Source of the DNA: Candidatus Cloacimonadota bacterium
Lineage (GTDB): Bacteria > Cloacimonadota > Cloacimonadia > Cloacimonadales > JAJBBL01
DNA length: 7,433 nt
NCBI GenBank assembly: GCA_020532365.1
Contig: JAJBBL010000198.1
Coordinates: 1 to 7,433, forward strand
Direction: 5' to 3'
A model generated the notes under the pieces. It ran no database searches. It saw only the letters and a program-made list of their open reading frames with translations, and was not told the origin of the DNA. The translations under genes were made by a program, and so were the position numbers. Below, piece after piece: positions 6,584-7,433 of the stretch. The stretch's first letter is position 1; each line of letters starts with the position of its first letter.

Positions 6584-7433
6584 TCACTTACAATGATTTC
6601 TTTGGAAGGAGTTAATTATATCTTCCTGATACGCTGGTTGAATGCCTACTTTGCCACAAACTGACCCAGCTGCGTGATTAGCAATTATTGCCGCAGTGTG
6701 AACTGGCAAGCCAGAAGTGATACCTAAGGTTAACGTACTTATAACGGTATCACCTGCTCCTGAGACATCATAAACCTCTCTCGCATAGGTCGGAATGTCA
6801 AATCTTTCACTACCCTTAGAGAAGACGGTGAGCCCTTTGTCACCCCGTGTAACTACTAAGTATTGAGGTTTCAGTCGGTCTAACAGAGCTAAGCTGACCT
6901 TTTCAAAGTCGTCCTCACTCTCTATTTCAGCTTCCATATTCTTCTTCAATTCTATAAAATTAGGCTTGAAAATAGTTACACCCTTGTAGTCGAAAAAATT
7001 CTTATACTTCGGGTCGACTGTTATCGGTATCCGTTTTGAGTTAGCGAGATCAATTACTTTTGTGATTAGCGAAGCTGTCAACACTCCTTTATCATAGTCT
7101 TCTAAGATTATCCCATCAAGTGTGTTAACTACACTCTCAATGCCGGCAAGAATAGTCTTCTCAATTTCTTCATTAATATCAGATTTCGATTCATTATCAA
7201 CCCTAATCATTTGCTGATGCCCCGCCATTATTCTTGTTTTTCGAGTAGTAGGTCTGTTACTATCCTTCACGATGAAAGTATCATCCACTTCTAAAACAAC
7301 CAGCGAATCTTTAAGGATATTGGAATATGAATCGTCGCCTACAACTCCAAATATGAGTGGTTCAGCCCCTAAAGCCTTTAGGTTGTTAACCACATTAGTG
7401 GCACCACCTAAACGATACTCCTCTTTTTTTATA
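6584..7433 (-). CDS. rfaE1: D-glycero-beta-D-manno-heptose-7-phosphate kinase, PfkB family (partial, 5' end outside window)
   Basis: 282 residues are visible; the frame is still open at the right edge. Family length of roughly 320-330 suggests about 40-50 N-terminal residues are missing. The enzyme phosphorylates heptose 7-phosphate at C1 with ATP on the way to ADP-heptose for lipopolysaccharide core. The first visible residues include RLGGATNVVNNLKALGA, the sugar-binding start of the domain. TTRKTRIMAGHQQMIRVDNE is a hallmark of the RfaE/HldE kinase branch. EDYDKGVL, DPKYKNFFDYKG with KPNFIE, and the catalytic DVSGAGDTVIST (base D228 of the visible part) follow in order, ending in ANHAAGSVCGKVG. 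The protein stops about 20 residues after this, with no nucleotidyltransferase domain, so it is a stand-alone kinase (RfaE1/HldA type). A GTG at 7393 can be read as a start but cuts through the conserved GGAxNV motif, so it is not the true start. A related PfkB sugar kinase is the alternative. Confidence 0.9.
   Translation of the reverse strand, partial: IKKEEYRLGGATNVVNNLKALGAEPLIFGVVGDDSYSNILKDSLVVLEVDDTFIVKDSNRPTTRKTRIMAGHQQMIRVDNESKSDINEEIEKTILAGIESVVNTLDGIILEDYDKGVLTASLITKVIDLANSKRIPITVDPKYKNFFDYKGVTIFKPNFIELKKNMEAEIESEDDFEKVSLALLDRLKPQYLVVTRGDKGLTVFSKGSERFDIPTYAREVYDVSGAGDTVISTLTLGITSGLPVHTAAIIANHAAGSVCGKVGIQPAYQEDIINSFQRNHCK

Noticed and set aside
7391..7393. GTG as the start of the heptose kinase
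   Set aside because: The frame continues upstream to the window edge with the conserved RLGGATN motif, so this valine codon is internal.

Overview
The window looks like chromosomal DNA of an anaerobic, Gram-negative (diderm) bacterium, most likely a member of Candidatus Cloacimonadota or a close relative. Three things point there. A 3-keto-5-aminohexanoate cleavage enzyme (Kce) matches, position for position at every site I recall, the enzyme described from Candidatus Cloacimonas acidaminovorans. A heptose-7-phosphate kinase implies lipopolysaccharide core. Two secreted proteins end in the PNPF-type C-terminal domain common in the Fibrobacteres-Chlorobi-Bacteroidetes (FCB) superphylum. The DNA is AT-rich and base use looks even throughout. 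I see no mobile element, tRNA, rRNA or CRISPR array, and the taxonomic call is an inference from remembered protein families.

Layout. Positions 1-113 (+) are the last 37 codons of an unidentified gene. Three bases later begins a secreted protein with two lamin-tail domains (117-1730, +). A strong hairpin terminator (1752-1798) separates it from a convergent secreted protein on the minus strand (1830-2870), which has a fibronectin type III domain and a T9SS type A-like C-terminal domain. A 198-base intergenic region (2871-3068) holds only a weak promoter candidate and a short inverted repeat. Then, all on the minus strand and transcribed right to left, come thiolase (5214-6410), class III aminotransferase (3934-5178) and Kce (3069-3899). 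They are separated by 35 and 34 bases, each with its own Shine-Dalgarno sequence. A plausible sigma-70-type promoter (6438-6466) precedes the thiolase. The 173-base gap 6411-6583 divides this operon from the C-terminal part of an RfaE1/HldA-type heptose kinase (6584 to the right edge, minus strand). No gene-free stretch exceeds 300 bases.

How the genes work together. Thiolase, aminotransferase and Kce form a compact catabolic unit. Kce converts a beta-keto acid plus acetyl-CoA into acetoacetate plus a new CoA ester, and the thiolase splits acetoacetyl-CoA into two acetyl-CoA. The aminotransferase between them is not part of the textbook lysine fermentation cluster (kamA-kamDE-kdd-kce-kal-atoDA as I know it). 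It could make the beta-keto acid substrate of Kce by transamination, replacing the dehydrogenase Kdd, or it could process the 3-aminobutyrate product. This is the most interesting hypothesis in the window. The two secreted proteins are probably exported to the cell surface or beyond; their partners are not visible here.
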